A stretch of DNA of 64,000 nucleotides from Vibrio vulnificus NBRC 15645 = ATCC 27562 (GTDB lineage Bacteria > Pseudomonadota > Gammaproteobacteria > Enterobacterales > Vibrionaceae), in assembly GCF_002224265.1 (NCBI RefSeq), contig NZ_CP012882.1:1178001-1242000 (forward strand), read 5' to 3'. Positions 35,236-45,197 of this stretch are shown piece after piece; within the stretch, counting starts at the first letter, position 1, and every line of letters starts with the position of its first letter. The notes below the pieces were generated by a model. It worked only from the letters and a program-made list of their open reading frames with translations, had not been told where the DNA came from and did no database searches. The translations under genes and the position numbers were made by a program.

Positions 35236-36009
35236 AGATTCCTCATTACGAGTAAGGGTTATTATTGTTATTTTCTCCATAACATTAATATTTTTATGGA
35301 GATTGTTTGGTTCGTCCTTGAGAATAGATATGCACCAAAATCCTGTTGGCTATTTATTAATAATCCTGAAAATATTTCATATAAATAAAATAAAAGTATT
35401 TTTTGGCTCATTGTCACAAAATCAACAGATTAATATCTGATCTATTATTGTTTTAAAAGTGATCTAATATAAGTGTATTCTAAATTTAACTTATTGATTA
35501 ATGTGGGTGTTGTTATTTTATCTTTTTGTTTTTAAGTGGTTTTTATTTTGTCTTTTAATTTGTAAGATTTAACTAAAAAAGAGAGTGGTTAATTAGTTGT
35601 TTTTAATTTAACTATTTCTTAATTATTGGGTTGTATTTTTAAATTGATAAAAATGAAATCTATTTATTCATATTTGTCATCACTAAATTATTTAATGCAG
35701 AAATTCATTTTTAGAATTATTGCTCTAAAATAAGTTTGTTTTTATTCAATGAAAAAGCGAAATAGGTTTTGATTGTGATTTCGCTATTTTTGGTATGTTT
35801 TAACTCTCTTAAGTCCTCAGGAAAAATTTACGGTTTTAGTGATGAGATACTGAACGTTGGATGTTGAAAGTTAAGAGCTTGGTCATGATTTATTTTTAGC
35901 TTCGAATTTATAATGTGCGGGAACACTGGCATCGAGGATGCCCAAGCACTTTTGTGTGAGGGCGGTGGCAGGTGTTGAGCTAAATCAATAACAAAAGAGC
36001 AGGATTACA
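35236..36009. other. AT-rich control region between vvhBA and a chemoreceptor gene
   Basis: A 774-bp stretch with no gene, very rich in A and T, between two diverging transcription units. It should contain the vvhBA promoter and the promoter of the chemoreceptor at 36010. Literature describes vvhBA as controlled by CRP and other regulators; I see only a half-site (TCACA near 35413-35417) and no full CRP consensus. The base composition is of the kind silenced by H-NS. Confidence 0.6.
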
Positions 36010-37896
36010 ATGCTTAGAAAACTTTCTTTAAAAAACAAACTCGCTGTTTCAGCGAGCGCTGCCATTATTGTCGGGGGACTTTTGGTTGAAGCGCTATCAT
36101 TTAACGCTTCACTAAATCGGTTGGAAGTCGAGGTGCAACAGCGCCTGACCAGTACCACCGCGTCATACAATCAATATGTTACGGACTGGCTACTTTCAAA
36201 AGAGCGAGCGTTAACGGCGCTATCCTCTGAAGTCGACAAACAGTCCATTGTGACTCATTTAAAACAGGTGAAAGATTCGGCCAGTTTTGATAATGTCTTT
36301 CTCGCCTACCCAGATGGTGCTCAAGACAACGCGAATGGTGTGGTTTTACCGCCGGGGAACGATGATCCTCGCCAATGGGGTTGGTATAAAAACGCCATGG
36401 CGAATCCAGCTAAAGTCTTTATGGATAACCCAACTGTCGCCGCGGCGACCGGGGCAAACGTGGTCTCATTGGGTAAAGCTCTTTCGTTGCATGGCCAGCA
36501 AGTGGTGTTGGGGGCGGATGTCGAAATCACCGACATTCTCAACAGTATGGCTAAGGTAATCTTACCCGGTGAAGGTTATATGTTTATTGCCAACCAGCAA
36601 GGCAATGTGTTTACCCACTCTGACACCAAGTTGCTGAATCAACCGGTCAGTCAACTTGGCTTGAAGTTTAATGACATCACCCAAGCTGCGCGAGACGGCA
36701 AAGATATCTATGTGGATGTCTTTGGTGAAAAATCCGTGGTGTATGCAAAAGCGATAGAAGGCACGCAACTGACGACCGTGAGTGTTATCAATTACAACTC
36801 GCTGGTTGAGCCGTTGTTTGATGCTGTCATCGGCCAAATTCTGGTCACCGCGGTGGTGGTGATTGTGTGTACGCTACTGTTCAATATGTTATGTAACTTG
36901 CTGTTCCGTCCGCTAAATAACGTTTCTGTGGCGCTTGAACAGATTGCAAACGGCAGTGGTGATTTGACGCAACGCATTGTGGTTGAAAGCGATGATGAAG
37001 TGGGTAAATTGGCTCATAATTTCAATACATTTGTCGCGAGTCTGCAGCAACTGATCGGTCACATTCGAGAGCAGTCTCATCAACTTACTCAACAGTCGGA
37101 TAAAAGTACTTACCGCGCGAACAGTGCAGTGAATGAAATTCATCACCAACAACAAGAAATCACCATGGTTGCGACGGCGGTAACTGAACTGGCCAGTGCC
37201 ACGCAAGAAATCGCATCGCATGCGGAGCAAACCGCCCGCGCAGCACAGGATTCTGCTGCCAGCACCAACGATGGTCATGCCTTGGTGCTTCATACCAAGT
37301 CTTCGATCAATAGCCTTGCAAGCGAACTGGACCAAGCGAGCAACGTGATTTCGGATCTTAATCGTCATGCTCAAGAAATTTCGACCGTACTTGCTACTAT
37401 TCAAGGCATTGCGGAACAAACCAACTTGTTGGCATTGAACGCGGCGATTGAAGCGGCTCGCGCCGGGGAGCAAGGGCGTGGCTTTGCGGTTGTGGCGGAT
37501 GAAGTGCGTGTTTTGTCACAGCGTACTCACTCTTCGACAGAAGAGATCAAATCCACCATCGATGCCTTACAACAAATTACGCATCGTGCGGTGAACTTGA
37601 TGGAAAACAGCTCGAAGTTAGCTGGCAACTCGGTTGCTGATGCGGATAAAGCGACGCAAGCATTGGAAGAAATCAACACAGCGGTGACGCTCATTAGCGA
37701 TATGGCGACGCAAATCGCCACAGCAGCTGAAGAGCAAACCCATGTGACCAGCGAGATCACCCAAAACATCACGTCGATCAAAGATGTGGCCGATCAGTTG
37801 GTGGTCAGCTCACAAGACAGCTCCGTGGAGTCGAACCAGCTAAAAGAGCAAGCAGAGGAACTCAGCGCGAAAGTGGCCACGTTTAAGTTGTCATAA
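36010..37896 (+). CDS. Methyl-accepting chemotaxis protein, Cache type (1)
   Basis: A 628-residue transmembrane chemoreceptor. One membrane helix lies near residues 13-33 and the second near 275-300. Between them is a periplasmic Cache-type sensor ([11 protein letters not shown], then [22 protein letters not shown]) of about 240 residues. A HAMP domain follows, then the signalling coil with [20 protein letters not shown] and [16 protein letters not shown]. The ligand is unknown; Cache domains often bind amino acids or organic acids. It is closely related to the receptor at 38093 but the sensors differ. A terminator follows. Confidence 0.93.
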   Translation: MLRKLSLKNKLAVSASAAIIVGGLLVEALSFNASLNRLEVEVQQRLTSTTASYNQYVTDWLLSKERALTALSSEVDKQSIVTHLKQVKDSASFDNVFLAYPDGAQDNANGVVLPPGNDDPRQWGWYKNAMANPAKVFMDNPTVAAATGANVVSLGKALSLHGQQVVLGADVEITDILNSMAKVILPGEGYMFIANQQGNVFTHSDTKLLNQPVSQLGLKFNDITQAARDGKDIYVDVFGEKSVVYAKAIEGTQLTTVSVINYNSLVEPLFDAVIGQILVTAVVVIVCTLLFNMLCNLLFRPLNNVSVALEQIANGSGDLTQRIVVESDDEVGKLAHNFNTFVASLQQLIGHIREQSHQLTQQSDKSTYRANSAVNEIHHQQQEITMVATAVTELASATQEIASHAEQTARAAQDSAASTNDGHALVLHTKSSINSLASELDQASNVISDLNRHAQEISTVLATIQGIAEQTNLLALNAAIEAARAGEQGRGFAVVADEVRVLSQRTHSSTEEIKSTIDALQQITHRAVNLMENSSKLAGNSVADADKATQALEEINTAVTLISDMATQIATAAEEQTHVTSEITQNITSIKDVADQLVVSSQDSSVESNQLKEQAEELSAKVATFKLS

Positions 37897-37931
37897 CTAT
37901 TTGTTCTTAAAAGAGTATGTTTAAGAAATAA

Positions 37932-37953
37932 AACGGCGTCTTCGGACGCCGTT
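37932..37953 (+). terminator. Terminator after chemoreceptor 1
   Basis: AACGGCGTC, the stable tetraloop TTCG, then GACGCCGTT, followed by ATTTTG. It separates the two chemoreceptor genes. Confidence 0.8.
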
Positions 37954-38092
37954 ATTTTGAAGCAAGATCACACAGTGATAAATCAATCAAACTGGTTGAG
38001 TATAAATTTAGAGTTAAAACCCAGAAATTTGTAAAGCGAAACGTATATTCTCAGTTATTCAACAATGTTTATAACTACAATGAGAGTCAACT

Positions 38093-39982
38093 ATGCAATT
38101 TAGTTTGAAGAGGAAGATGGTTTCCTCGGTTGTTTTGGCTATTGCAATCACATCTGCCACTTTACTGTTCGTCGGATACAAAACGTTTAACACTCACAGC
38201 TGGCGTGCGATTGAAAGTGAGAGTCGCAACACGCTTGAAGCGCATGCCAAAGGCATTGCCGATTGGTTTCATGATAAGCAATTGGCGGTGAAGGGGTTAA
38301 GAGAAGAGATTGAACGTAACCCTGATCTCGACATTGTGCCTCACCTGCGTCAAACCCTTATTGCTGGTGGCTTTGGCTTAAGCTACTACGGTAACGAGCA
38401 AGGTGACATGTTCCGTCATGATCCTTCACTAAACAAACCCGGTTACGACCCGCGTGCTCGTGGCTGGTACAAAGAAGCCAAAGCGGAAGATCGCGCGATT
38501 ACCACTGCGCCTTATGTCAGTGTGACCATGCAAACCTTGGTGGTGACTTTAACGGATCCAGTGCGTCAAAACGGCAAGTTAATTGGTGTTGCGGCATCCA
38601 ATCTTGCGTTGGATAAACTGATTAAAGACGTTTTAGCGATTCAAGTGCCAGGGAATGGTCAAGCCATTCTGGTCAACCGTAAAGGGGCTATCGTGGCACA
38701 CCCAAATAAAGATGTGCTGCTGAAACCCATCCATGAGATCGCTTCTGAGCTGAATATTACCCAACTGATTCAAGCGGCAGACAGCGATACCGCCATCTAC
38801 GCGACGGTAAATGGGGCTGAGAAAGTGATCATGGCGCAACCGATCGAGTACACCGACTGGTTACTTGTGATGGAGATGGACAAAGCCACACTTGAAGAAC
38901 CGATTACGGACATGCTGTTTAGTCAGGCGTTAATCGGTTTGTTGGTCTTGGTGATCATGGCCGCAGCAACCTCTTGGTTTGTTGCAAGACAGTTGATCGA
39001 ACTGGGCCGTGTTAGCGAAGCGTTGGCGGATATTGCCGAAGGTGATGGCGACTTAACCCGCCGTTTGCAAGTGACCAGCCAAGACGAAGTGGGCCAACTG
39101 GCTGAGAAGTTCAACAAGTTCGTCGACCGCTTACATGTGATGGTGAAAAATGTGCGCGACGTTTCTGGCGCATTGAACCTCGGAGCTGACGAAGCAGCGC
39201 GTACTGCAACCCAGCGCAGCAACAGCATTCGCCAGCAGCAAGATGAAATTACGATGGTGGCCACCGCGGTAACGGAAATGGCGTCAGCGACGGCAGAAAT
39301 TGCAGGCAACGCTGACAACACAGCGAAGAATGCCAACCAGTCGGTGGAGCTGAGTCAGCATGGTTTCCAACAAATGACCAAGAGCCAAGACTCTATTCAT
39401 TCGCTGGCGAGTGAGCTCAACAATGCCGTAGAAATTATTGGCGAGCTGGAAGCGCATGGTCAGCAAATCTCGACCATTCTCGCAACGATTAGAGACATTG
39501 CAGAACAAACCAACTTACTGGCGTTGAATGCAGCAATTGAAGCCGCGCGTGCAGGTGAACAAGGCCGCGGTTTTGCGGTGGTTGCGGATGAAGTTCGTGT
39601 TCTGTCTCAACGTACTCATGCTTCAACAGAAGAGATCCAAAGTAAGATTCAAGGGCTGCAAAAAGCCACAAACGATGCGGTGTCTGTGATGAAGCAAAGC
39701 CATCAATTAGCCGAGACCAGTGTTGCGGATGTGAATCTAACGGGCGAGAGTTTGACAGCGATTGGTGAAGCAATTCAAACCATCAGCGATATGGCGACGC
39801 AAATTGCGTCGGCGGCTGAAGAGCAATCGCTGGTGACCGCCGATATCAATGGTAATACGGAATCGGTGCGTGAAGTGAGTGATCGACTTGCACACGATGC
39901 CATCGACGCGGTTGAACAAGCCAAACGTCTGCATGCGCTTGCGGGCGACTTGGATAGAGAGATTTCTCGCTTTAAGTTGTAA
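38093..39982 (+). CDS. Methyl-accepting chemotaxis protein, Cache type (2)
   Basis: A 629-residue chemoreceptor with the same layout as the previous one: N-terminal helix, periplasmic dCache-type sensor, second helix (about residue 275-300), HAMP, and signalling domain with the near-invariant [20 protein letters not shown] and [19 protein letters not shown]. The sensor has [16 protein letters not shown] and [20 protein letters not shown], a pattern found in dCache receptors for amino acids or similar small ligands. Its sensor differs from that of receptor 1, so a different ligand is likely. A terminator follows within 70 bases. Confidence 0.93.
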   Translation: MQFSLKRKMVSSVVLAIAITSATLLFVGYKTFNTHSWRAIESESRNTLEAHAKGIADWFHDKQLAVKGLREEIERNPDLDIVPHLRQTLIAGGFGLSYYGNEQGDMFRHDPSLNKPGYDPRARGWYKEAKAEDRAITTAPYVSVTMQTLVVTLTDPVRQNGKLIGVAASNLALDKLIKDVLAIQVPGNGQAILVNRKGAIVAHPNKDVLLKPIHEIASELNITQLIQAADSDTAIYATVNGAEKVIMAQPIEYTDWLLVMEMDKATLEEPITDMLFSQALIGLLVLVIMAAATSWFVARQLIELGRVSEALADIAEGDGDLTRRLQVTSQDEVGQLAEKFNKFVDRLHVMVKNVRDVSGALNLGADEAARTATQRSNSIRQQQDEITMVATAVTEMASATAEIAGNADNTAKNANQSVELSQHGFQQMTKSQDSIHSLASELNNAVEIIGELEAHGQQISTILATIRDIAEQTNLLALNAAIEAARAGEQGRGFAVVADEVRVLSQRTHASTEEIQSKIQGLQKATNDAVSVMKQSHQLAETSVADVNLTGESLTAIGEAIQTISDMATQIASAAEEQSLVTADINGNTESVREVSDRLAHDAIDAVEQAKRLHALAGDLDREISRFKL

Positions 39983-40021
39983 CGTCGAGCTTCTAGAACC
40001 ATTGATTGGTACAGTACTCAT

Positions 40022-40050
40022 AAAATCGGCACCTCAGGTGCCGATTTTTT
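40022..40050. terminator. Bidirectional terminator between chemoreceptor 2 and amylase genes
   Basis: AAAATCGGCACC, a short loop and its complement, then seven T on the plus strand and four A-derived T on the minus strand. It lies between two converging genes. Confidence 0.85.
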
Positions 40051-40068
40051 TGGTGTCATACTTGCTTT

Positions 40069-41469
40069 TTAGAGCATGTACATGCGCGCACTGCGGGCTG
40101 GAATTCGGAAGGTGTGGTAACGCGAACTCACGGTTTCATTCGCGCCAGTGAGTGTATCGGTGTAAGGCTGATACCAGTTGAACTCATGCTGATAGGTGTC
40201 AACGGTATGAGAACGCTCTTCACCACATTTATTAATGCCGACCACCCCTTGTTTACCACGCTTAAACATCAGCAGACACTGATCGCTGTATAGCATCGTC
40301 ATCTCTTGCCCTTGCATTTGGTTATGGAAGCGCAACATGTTCTTCATCAGGTCACGGTTCCAAACGCCTTCCCAACGGCGATTATCACGATCCTCGTTAT
40401 CAGGTAAGTTGTCGCTGTAAATCAGAGGTGTGCCGCCATCTTTACCGAGGATATAAGCGTAAGCCAACTCTTCATCTTTCGGATCCATGATTTGATATCG
40501 GAAACCGTCGTTCGTTGGGATGTCGTGCGTGATGGTAAAGGTAATTGAACGTGCGTTTTCAAGCCCTTGGCCATAGGCTTGTGGATCATGAAGCATGTTC
40601 ATGCCACCGCTGTAGGAGAAGGCGTTGCGAATAGAGGCAAACAGTGGGAAATCGTAAGCCGAATGGTTGGTGGCGTTGAGATAAGGCGCTAAGAAGTTCT
40701 CATAGCTGGAGTCGCCTTTGCCACCGCTGGTGATCACTTCACCAAATACGTGCATTCCGGCGGTAATCTCTGGAGTGAAAATCTGGTCGATTTGATATTG
40801 GCTCATGTGTTTAACCGCATCAATGCGGAAGCCTTTCACACCTAAACCTTTTAGCGCATTCAAATACAAACGTTGTTGCGACACCACCCAGTTGTTCGGG
40901 TCTAAGTCTGGCAGCCCTCGGTCACCTGCGCCGCCACAAAGACGCCAGTATTGCACATTGCCGGCATCATTCCAGTCGCTAATACAGCCTTCTGGGTGGA
41001 AGTCAAAGCCCGAGAATAGGTTTTCTGTTAAATTGCCAAAAAGCGTTTGGTCCGCATAATAACTGGTGTTAGCAGCGTATTGTTGCAGCACTTCACTGCC
41101 AGGGTAATTTAAGTCTTCACGCTTCCATGTTTCATTAGCCATATGGTTCAGTACCACATCGGCATACACATCAACGCCAACCGCCTTCAGCGCATCAATC
41201 ATGGATTTTAAGTCACTTTTGTTGCCAAGTGGCGAATCGATCACGCGCAGATCTTGCGGTTGATAACGTGCCCACCATTCATTGCCACTCGATTTCAGTG
41301 CTGGCGAAATCAGCACTTTTTTATAACCCGCCGCCGCGATTTGCGAGGCGTTTTGCGTGACGTCGGAGTACTTCCAGTTAAACGCATGCAAAATGGCGTC
41401 AGCATTGGCGGTACCGGACAGGCTACAAGCGATGGCAGCAGAGAGAAAAACGAATTTTGACGGTTTCAT
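40069..41469 (-). CDS. Secreted alpha-amylase (GH13)
   Basis: A 466-residue exported enzyme with signal peptide (cleavage near GTANA-DA). GH13 catalytic regions are visible: DVYADVVLNHM (region I), GFRIDAVKHM near residue 215 with the nucleophile Asp, HVFGEVIT near 243 with the acid Glu, and TITHDIPTND near 313 with the third Asp. It should hydrolyse internal alpha-1,4 links in starch or glycogen outside the cell or in the periplasm. It stands alone. Two cysteine pairs may stabilise it. The gene symbol is uncertain (amyA-type). Confidence 0.93.
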   Translation of the reverse strand: MKPSKFVFLSAAIACSLSGTANADAILHAFNWKYSDVTQNASQIAAAGYKKVLISPALKSSGNEWWARYQPQDLRVIDSPLGNKSDLKSMIDALKAVGVDVYADVVLNHMANETWKREDLNYPGSEVLQQYAANTSYYADQTLFGNLTENLFSGFDFHPEGCISDWNDAGNVQYWRLCGGAGDRGLPDLDPNNWVVSQQRLYLNALKGLGVKGFRIDAVKHMSQYQIDQIFTPEITAGMHVFGEVITSGGKGDSSYENFLAPYLNATNHSAYDFPLFASIRNAFSYSGGMNMLHDPQAYGQGLENARSITFTITHDIPTNDGFRYQIMDPKDEELAYAYILGKDGGTPLIYSDNLPDNEDRDNRRWEGVWNRDLMKNMLRFHNQMQGQEMTMLYSDQCLLMFKRGKQGVVGINKCGEERSHTVDTYQHEFNWYQPYTDTLTGANETVSSRYHTFRIPARSARMYML

Positions 41470-41836
41470 AGGGTATGTCTCTTATTATCGGTATGACTTC
41501 AAAAGGGTTTGCCTGCGTGAAGCGTTGTCGCTTTAACTGAATGACGTTAAGCACCACGCTTAGCCGCTTGGCGACATCAATCATAAAAAAACCATCAATA
41601 ATATGAATGTCATTAATGGGGGGGCGGAAGGTAAATCACACTGTGTAGGGGTGAGATTTATAAAATTGTGCGCTTGAATTTATTTTGCACGCTTTGCCAA
41701 ATGTACAATTTATGTTAATGCAAGTTGTTGTATTTAAACGAATTGATTAACATCACTTTTTGTATGCATCTAGGGCTAGTCATCGCTTGCGCTCTCGGTT
41801 AAGGTTACGGCCATTAACCCTTTCTAGGCGAACGAG
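41470..41836. other. Intergenic region between amylase and acetyltransferase genes
   Basis: No gene is seen. It contains the promoter sides of two diverging genes. A G-rich run (41618-41625) and GGGGTGAG near 41650 look weakly like a MalT-type box, but I do not consider this proven. No full CRP site was found. Confidence 0.5.
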
Positions 41837-42307
41837 ATGAGTCTTTCTTTTTCAAATATCCAACGTTCACAATTGCCCGATATAGAGGCGATGGAAAAAC
41901 AGTTATTCGCTCAACACGGTTATCCGGCGTTTTTTTTACGCCAAGCTTATGATTGCTGGCGTAGTGGTTTTATGGTAGCTGAGTGTGAGCATCAGATTGC
42001 GGGGTATGTGCTGATTGTGCCTAAGGCAGACAACAGCAATGAAGCTTGGATGCTGTCGTTGGCAGTATCGCCAGCTTACCAAGGGCAAGGAATTGCCAAA
42101 CAATTGGTGAAGTATGCGCTGGCGCGTCAGTCGCATTACCAAAAAATCTATTTGACGGTTGCGCCAGACAACCTGCCAGCGCGCGCCATCTATCAATCCT
42201 GTGGCTTTGAAATCCTCACCGAGGAAGAGAACTATTTTGATGATGGTGAAAGCCGTTTGGTGATGTGTCGTACTGCGTTTAACCCCGCCTTTACAGGTGC
42301 ACAATAA
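41837..42307 (+). CDS. GNAT-family N-acetyltransferase (RimI-like)
   Basis: A 156-residue single-domain GNAT enzyme that moves an acetyl group from acetyl-CoA. The acetyl-CoA binding motif is VSPAYQGQGIAKQLVKYAL (Q/R-x-x-G-x-G/A), followed by NLPARAIYQSCGFEI, the usual C-terminal part of RimI-type enzymes. The acceptor (a protein N terminus or a small molecule) cannot be told from sequence. An inverted repeat overlaps its stop codon (42296-42323). The nitrate block starts right downstream but has its own promoter, so it is a separate unit. Confidence 0.8.
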   Translation: MSLSFSNIQRSQLPDIEAMEKQLFAQHGYPAFFLRQAYDCWRSGFMVAECEHQIAGYVLIVPKADNSNEAWMLSLAVSPAYQGQGIAKQLVKYALARQSHYQKIYLTVAPDNLPARAIYQSCGFEILTEEENYFDDGESRLVMCRTAFNPAFTGAQ

Positions 42308-42317
42308 GGCAACATTG

Positions 42318-42334
42318 TGCACCGCCATTGTGCA
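42318..42334. promoter_or_regulatory. NtrC-like site upstream of nasA
   Basis: TGCACC-GCCAT-TGTGCA, a 17-base dyad matching the NtrC consensus TGCACCA-N3-TGGTGCA at all but two defined bases. It lies about 90-105 bases upstream of the start predicted from the sigma-54 element, a usual place for an enhancer. The adjoining GGTGCACAAT inverted repeat (42296-42323) may hold a second site. Confidence 0.6.
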
Positions 42335-42396
42335 TTATCAGCATGGGTATGGCGATAACAGTAAGCTAATTGATTGAAATTATTGCACTGTTTGGT

Positions 42397-42414
42397 TTGG
42401 CACTTGCTTTGCTA
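42397..42414 (+). promoter_or_regulatory. Sigma-54 promoter of the nasA operon
   Basis: TTGGCAC-TTGCT-TTGCTA is a full match to the sigma-54 consensus TGGCAC-N5-TTGC, with GG and GC ten bases apart. Transcription would start near 42424, about 100 bases before the nasA ATG, leaving room for the leader described next. Confidence 0.75.
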
Positions 42415-42467
42415 TTACTTTTTAAAGTCACTCGCGCTGAACAATAAAACAAACTAAGCAACGTCAC

Positions 42468-42506
42468 GGCAACGAAGCCTCTTCTGGAAACAGAAGGGGC
42501 TTTTTT
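42468..42506 (+). terminator. Leader attenuator before nasA: hexaloop hairpin overlapping a terminator
   Basis: GGC-AACGAA-GCC (42468-42479) is a small hairpin with a six-base loop having A at position 1 and G at position 4, as in ANTAR-protein target hairpins. Its right arm overlaps the left arm of an intrinsic terminator (42476-42501, AGCCTCTTCTG paired with CAGAAGGGGCT, one G-U) followed by six T. The AAAGGAG site and nasA ATG lie directly after. Forming the hexaloop hairpin would prevent the terminator. I do not see a clear second (upstream) hexaloop hairpin here. Confidence 0.6.
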
Positions 42507-42525
42507 CATTTTAAAGGAGTTATCT

Positions 42526-45171
42526 ATGCATGGATGCAGCAAAACAACGTGTCCTTACTGTGGGGTCGGTTGTGGTGTGGAGGCAAAGCCAGATGGGCTG
42601 GTAGGAGACAAAGAACATCCTGCCAATCATGGCGCATTGTGCGTCAAAGGCGCGGCGTTGGCGGAGAGTTTAAACATGCCGAGCCGTTTGCTTTATCCCA
42701 AGCTTGCCGATGAGCAAGTCAGTTGGGAGCAGGCGAGCGATTGGATTGCGCAGCGAATTCATCAGGCGATGGAACAATATGGACCAGAATCAGTGGCAAT
42801 GTATGTGTCGGGGCAACTGCTTACCGAAGATTACTACGTCGCCAATAAGTTGATGAAGGGCTATGTGGGCAGCGCAAACATCGACACCAACTCGCGCTTA
42901 TGTATGTCCTCGGCGGTTGCTGCTCATGTGCGAGCTTTTGGCGAAGATGTCGTCCCCGTGAGTTATGACGATCTCGAACATGCGGAGCTGATCGTGATCA
43001 GTGGTGCCAACACGGCGTGGACCCATCCCGTGTTGTTTCGCCGCATTCAGCAAATCCGTGACCGCAATCCAAACGTCAAGTTGGTGGTGATTGATCCACG
43101 CAAAACCGTCACCGCTGAGCAAGCGGACCTGCATTTGCCCATCGCCAATGACAGCGATGTCAGTTTGTTTAATGGTTTGCTTGCATATTTGCTCGAGCAG
43201 CAAGGCAGTGACAAGGGCGTCGATACCGAGTTTATTGAGCAACACACCCAAGGGTTTGCTGCACTACAGGCGTTGATCTCGAGTGGGGCATATCAATTGG
43301 AGCAAGTGGCGTTTCACTGTGGCATCGACGTTCAAGCGCTGCGCACTTTCTATCAATGGTTTTCACGCAGCAACGCGACGATGACGCTGTTTTGCCAAGG
43401 GGTCAATCAAGCGCAAAACGGGGTCGATAAAGCCAATGCCATCATCAATGCACATCTCGCCACTGGGCAAATTGGTAAGCGCGGTGCAGGGCCATTTTCG
43501 TTGACGGGTCAGCCCAATGCCATGGGCGGCAGAGAAGTGGGTGGGCTAGCGAATCAGTTGGCGGCTCACCGAGGTTTTGATCCTGATTCCATCCGCGCTG
43601 TGCAGCGGGTTTGGCAATCGCCTCGCATTGCAGAACAACCCGGTTTAAAAGCGCTGGATCTGTTTAAGGCCGTCGAGAGAGGGGAGATCAAAGTGTTGTG
43701 GATCATGGCCACCAATCCGGTGGTTTCAATGCCTGATAACCGATGGATACGCCAAGCACTTGAACGATGCCCGTGTGTGATTGTGTCAGACATCACCGCC
43801 GATTCAGATGTTGCACACTACGCTGATTTGTTGCTACCCGCCGCTGGATGGGGAGAAAAGCAAGGAATGGTCACCAATTCTGAGCGGCGAATGTCGCGTC
43901 AGCGTCGATTTATCTCCCCTCCTGGAGAAGCCAAACCTGATTGGCAAGCCATCTGTGAAGTGGGCGCACGTTTATCGCAAAAGTTGCAGGTGAAAAATGG
44001 CTTCGCCTTTGAATCTGAAGCGGCGATTTTTCGTGAGTTTGCAAGGCTCACGGCCATTAATAGCGACAGTCACTACAAGTTGGATCTCTCTCAGTATCAG
44101 AACCTCAGTGACGAAGCCTACGAGCAGTGGCGACCAACGCAATGGGGAGGAGAGTCACCCTATGCAGATCGTTGTTTCTCTCATCCCGATGGCAAAGCCA
44201 GATTCGTCGCCGTGACGGAGTTGGCAAACAGCAGCGATGAGCCTATAGGCAGAGGGCTCTGGCGCTTAAATAGCGGACGCCAGCGTGATCAATGGCATAC
44301 CATGACGCGTACGGGTCACATTGAGAAACTGGCCGCAAGTGAGCTTGAGCCTTCCGTCTATTTGAATAGTCTGTCGGCTGAAAAGCTTGAACTGCAAGCA
44401 GGAGAGCTGGCAAACATCACCAACCCCGACACGCTGCAATCTCTGTTAGCTAAGGTGGTCATCGATGAGTCAATGGCGTTTGGTGAACTGTTTATGTCCA
44501 TGCATTGGGCTGGACGCTATGGCGGTCAGAGCCAAGTTAACGCAGTAGTCAGCGCCATGGGCGACCCTATATCGGGCCAGCCTGCGTTTAAATCCGGCTT
44601 TGTTAAGGTAGAAAAAGCACCGGTCGCTAGCTTTGGCGTGATGATCAGCAAGTTCTCGCCTGCGATAGCGACAGACTATTGCGCGTACCAACATCAAGAA
44701 CAGTCCGGTGTATGGCGCATTGCAAGCTTAACCCTGCCTCCACAGCAGCTGGCGGAGAGAAATCTACCGGCGGCCAGCAAGGTTCGCCGCGTGAGTTGGC
44801 AGCATGAACTCGGTTGGATCACGCTACAACTGCAAAGTCACACACATGAGGTAAGCCAAGCCAAGTTACAAGCGATCTTCATCGCCTCGTCACAGCCACT
44901 CAAAGCGGACTATCAACAGTTACAAACGCTCATTGGTGAACCCATCAACTGGCAAGCACTGATGCAAGCGGGCTTTGCCACACGTGTGAGCCAGCTTGTG
45001 TGCAGTTGTCTACGTGTAACGGACACCCAGATAGAACAAGCGATTGAGCAAAAGGGCGTGACCACGCTGACGCAATTGCAAAACCAGCTCCAGTGTGGAA
45101 CCAATTGCCGGTCGTGCATTCCGCAACTCAAACAGTATTTTACCGCCGCCATCGCGCAGGCAAGCCGTTAA
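42526..45171 (+). CDS. nasA: Assimilatory nitrate reductase, catalytic subunit (NasA/NasC-like)
   Basis: A cytoplasmic molybdopterin enzyme of 881 residues that reduces nitrate to nitrite. The N terminus carries the [4Fe-4S] motif CPYCGVGCG with a fourth Cys in GALCVKG. The middle holds the bis-MGD binding parts (SRLCMSSAV region near residue 125, GQPNAMGGREVGG near 330). The C-terminal 60 residues form a BFD-like [2Fe-2S] domain, CSCLRVTD and CGTNCRSC, which receives electrons from a reductase partner. I see no separate NasB-type reductase nearby. It is first in an operon with cobA and probably the YbiB-like gene. Control: sigma-54 promoter, NtrC site and leader attenuator. Confidence 0.92.
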   Translation: MHGCSKTTCPYCGVGCGVEAKPDGLVGDKEHPANHGALCVKGAALAESLNMPSRLLYPKLADEQVSWEQASDWIAQRIHQAMEQYGPESVAMYVSGQLLTEDYYVANKLMKGYVGSANIDTNSRLCMSSAVAAHVRAFGEDVVPVSYDDLEHAELIVISGANTAWTHPVLFRRIQQIRDRNPNVKLVVIDPRKTVTAEQADLHLPIANDSDVSLFNGLLAYLLEQQGSDKGVDTEFIEQHTQGFAALQALISSGAYQLEQVAFHCGIDVQALRTFYQWFSRSNATMTLFCQGVNQAQNGVDKANAIINAHLATGQIGKRGAGPFSLTGQPNAMGGREVGGLANQLAAHRGFDPDSIRAVQRVWQSPRIAEQPGLKALDLFKAVERGEIKVLWIMATNPVVSMPDNRWIRQALERCPCVIVSDITADSDVAHYADLLLPAAGWGEKQGMVTNSERRMSRQRRFISPPGEAKPDWQAICEVGARLSQKLQVKNGFAFESEAAIFREFARLTAINSDSHYKLDLSQYQNLSDEAYEQWRPTQWGGESPYADRCFSHPDGKARFVAVTELANSSDEPIGRGLWRLNSGRQRDQWHTMTRTGHIEKLAASELEPSVYLNSLSAEKLELQAGELANITNPDTLQSLLAKVVIDESMAFGELFMSMHWAGRYGGQSQVNAVVSAMGDPISGQPAFKSGFVKVEKAPVASFGVMISKFSPAIATDYCAYQHQEQSGVWRIASLTLPPQQLAERNLPAASKVRRVSWQHELGWITLQLQSHTHEVSQAKLQAIFIASSQPLKADYQQLQTLIGEPINWQALMQAGFATRVSQLVCSCLRVTDTQIEQAIEQKGVTTLTQLQNQLQCGTNCRSCIPQLKQYFTAAIAQASR

Positions 45172-45197
45172 TCCACTCGGCTACTAAGGAAAGCATT

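Noticed and set aside
41618-41660. MalT-type boxes upstream of the amylase gene
   Set aside because: Only partial matches, and no paired arrangement.
42370-42447. Possible 25-residue membrane peptide starting at TTG (IEIIALFGLALALLLLFKV)
   Set aside because: It overlaps a full-consensus sigma-54 promoter, has no ribosome binding site, and the predicted transcript begins inside it.
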